Shown piece by piece: positions 23,283-23,284 of a DNA stretch of 23,284 nucleotides; the stretch's first letter is position 1, and each line of letters opens with the position of its first letter. The stretch comes from a virus. The DNA is taken from positions 1 to 23,284 of IMG/VR virus record IMGVR_UViG_3300026075_000036; one strand, given 5' to 3'. Position numbers and translations under genes: made by a program. The notes beneath the pieces are model-generated. The model saw nothing but the letters and a program-made list of their open reading frames with translations. It was not told the origin of the DNA and ran no database searches.

Positions 23283-23284
23283 GC

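Overview
This window reads as part of the virion-structure block of a tailed double-stranded DNA phage. I see no bacterial chromosomal genes. All 26 genes I can support lie on the minus strand, so the block is transcribed from right (23284) to left (1). Almost every gene is joined to the next by an ATGA/GTGA overlap, a TAATG or TGATG junction, a directly abutting stop and start, or a gap of a few bases, which suggests long polycistronic messages with translational coupling. The likely host is a member of the Verrucomicrobia or a related PVC-group bacterium. The main reason is the leftmost protein, whose Sec signal and pre-peptidase-C-like (PPC) domain with an SVWYSW...FDTLLGV signature are typical of secreted proteins from those bacteria. 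Terminase, portal, replication, integration and lysis genes are not in the window, so I cannot tell a lytic phage from a prophage.

Right to left: (1) 23282-22257 holds a class I SAM-dependent methyltransferase, a 68-residue unknown and a 77-residue protein with a twin-arginine (Tat) signal. (2) 22256-21958 is the only sizeable gap. It has a TTGACA/TATTCT promoter facing the capsid gene and a structured leader. (3) 21957-20333 encodes the probable major capsid protein and a 136-residue probable head protein, followed by a GC-rich hairpin that could attenuate transcription. (4) 20294-13024 is a fibre/appendage block: a 78-residue unknown, a stand-alone tail-spike-type module with a CCSTCC motif, three short collagen-like proteins, a 766-residue fibre (Mtd-type N-terminus, long DSKAVSDS repeats, glycine-rich C-terminus), a GT-B glycosyltransferase, a left-handed beta-helix acetyltransferase and a Sec-exported beta-rich protein. 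(5) 13031-3687 holds the tail and presumed ejection proteins: a 603-residue gp12-like tail protein, a tail-collar-like protein, a 348-residue neck/tail candidate, two internal-virion-like proteins and a 1359-residue giant. (6) 3690-1 holds a Sec-signalled spike-like protein, three small or medium phage proteins of unknown function, and the PPC/BACON adhesin that runs off the left edge.

Working model: the capsid promoter drives head, fibre and tail genes. Capsid-to-tail order with large internal proteins at the end resembles a podovirus-type module. The most unusual aspects are the number of virion-like genes with export signals (three Sec, plus one small Tat protein), the methyltransferase/glycosyltransferase/acetyltransferase set around a Ser/Thr-rich fibre, which could decorate a virion or host glycan, and a lower-GC segment inside the giant protein that is bracketed by a duplicated motif. 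Functional names rest on motif recognition by eye; no database search was possible.
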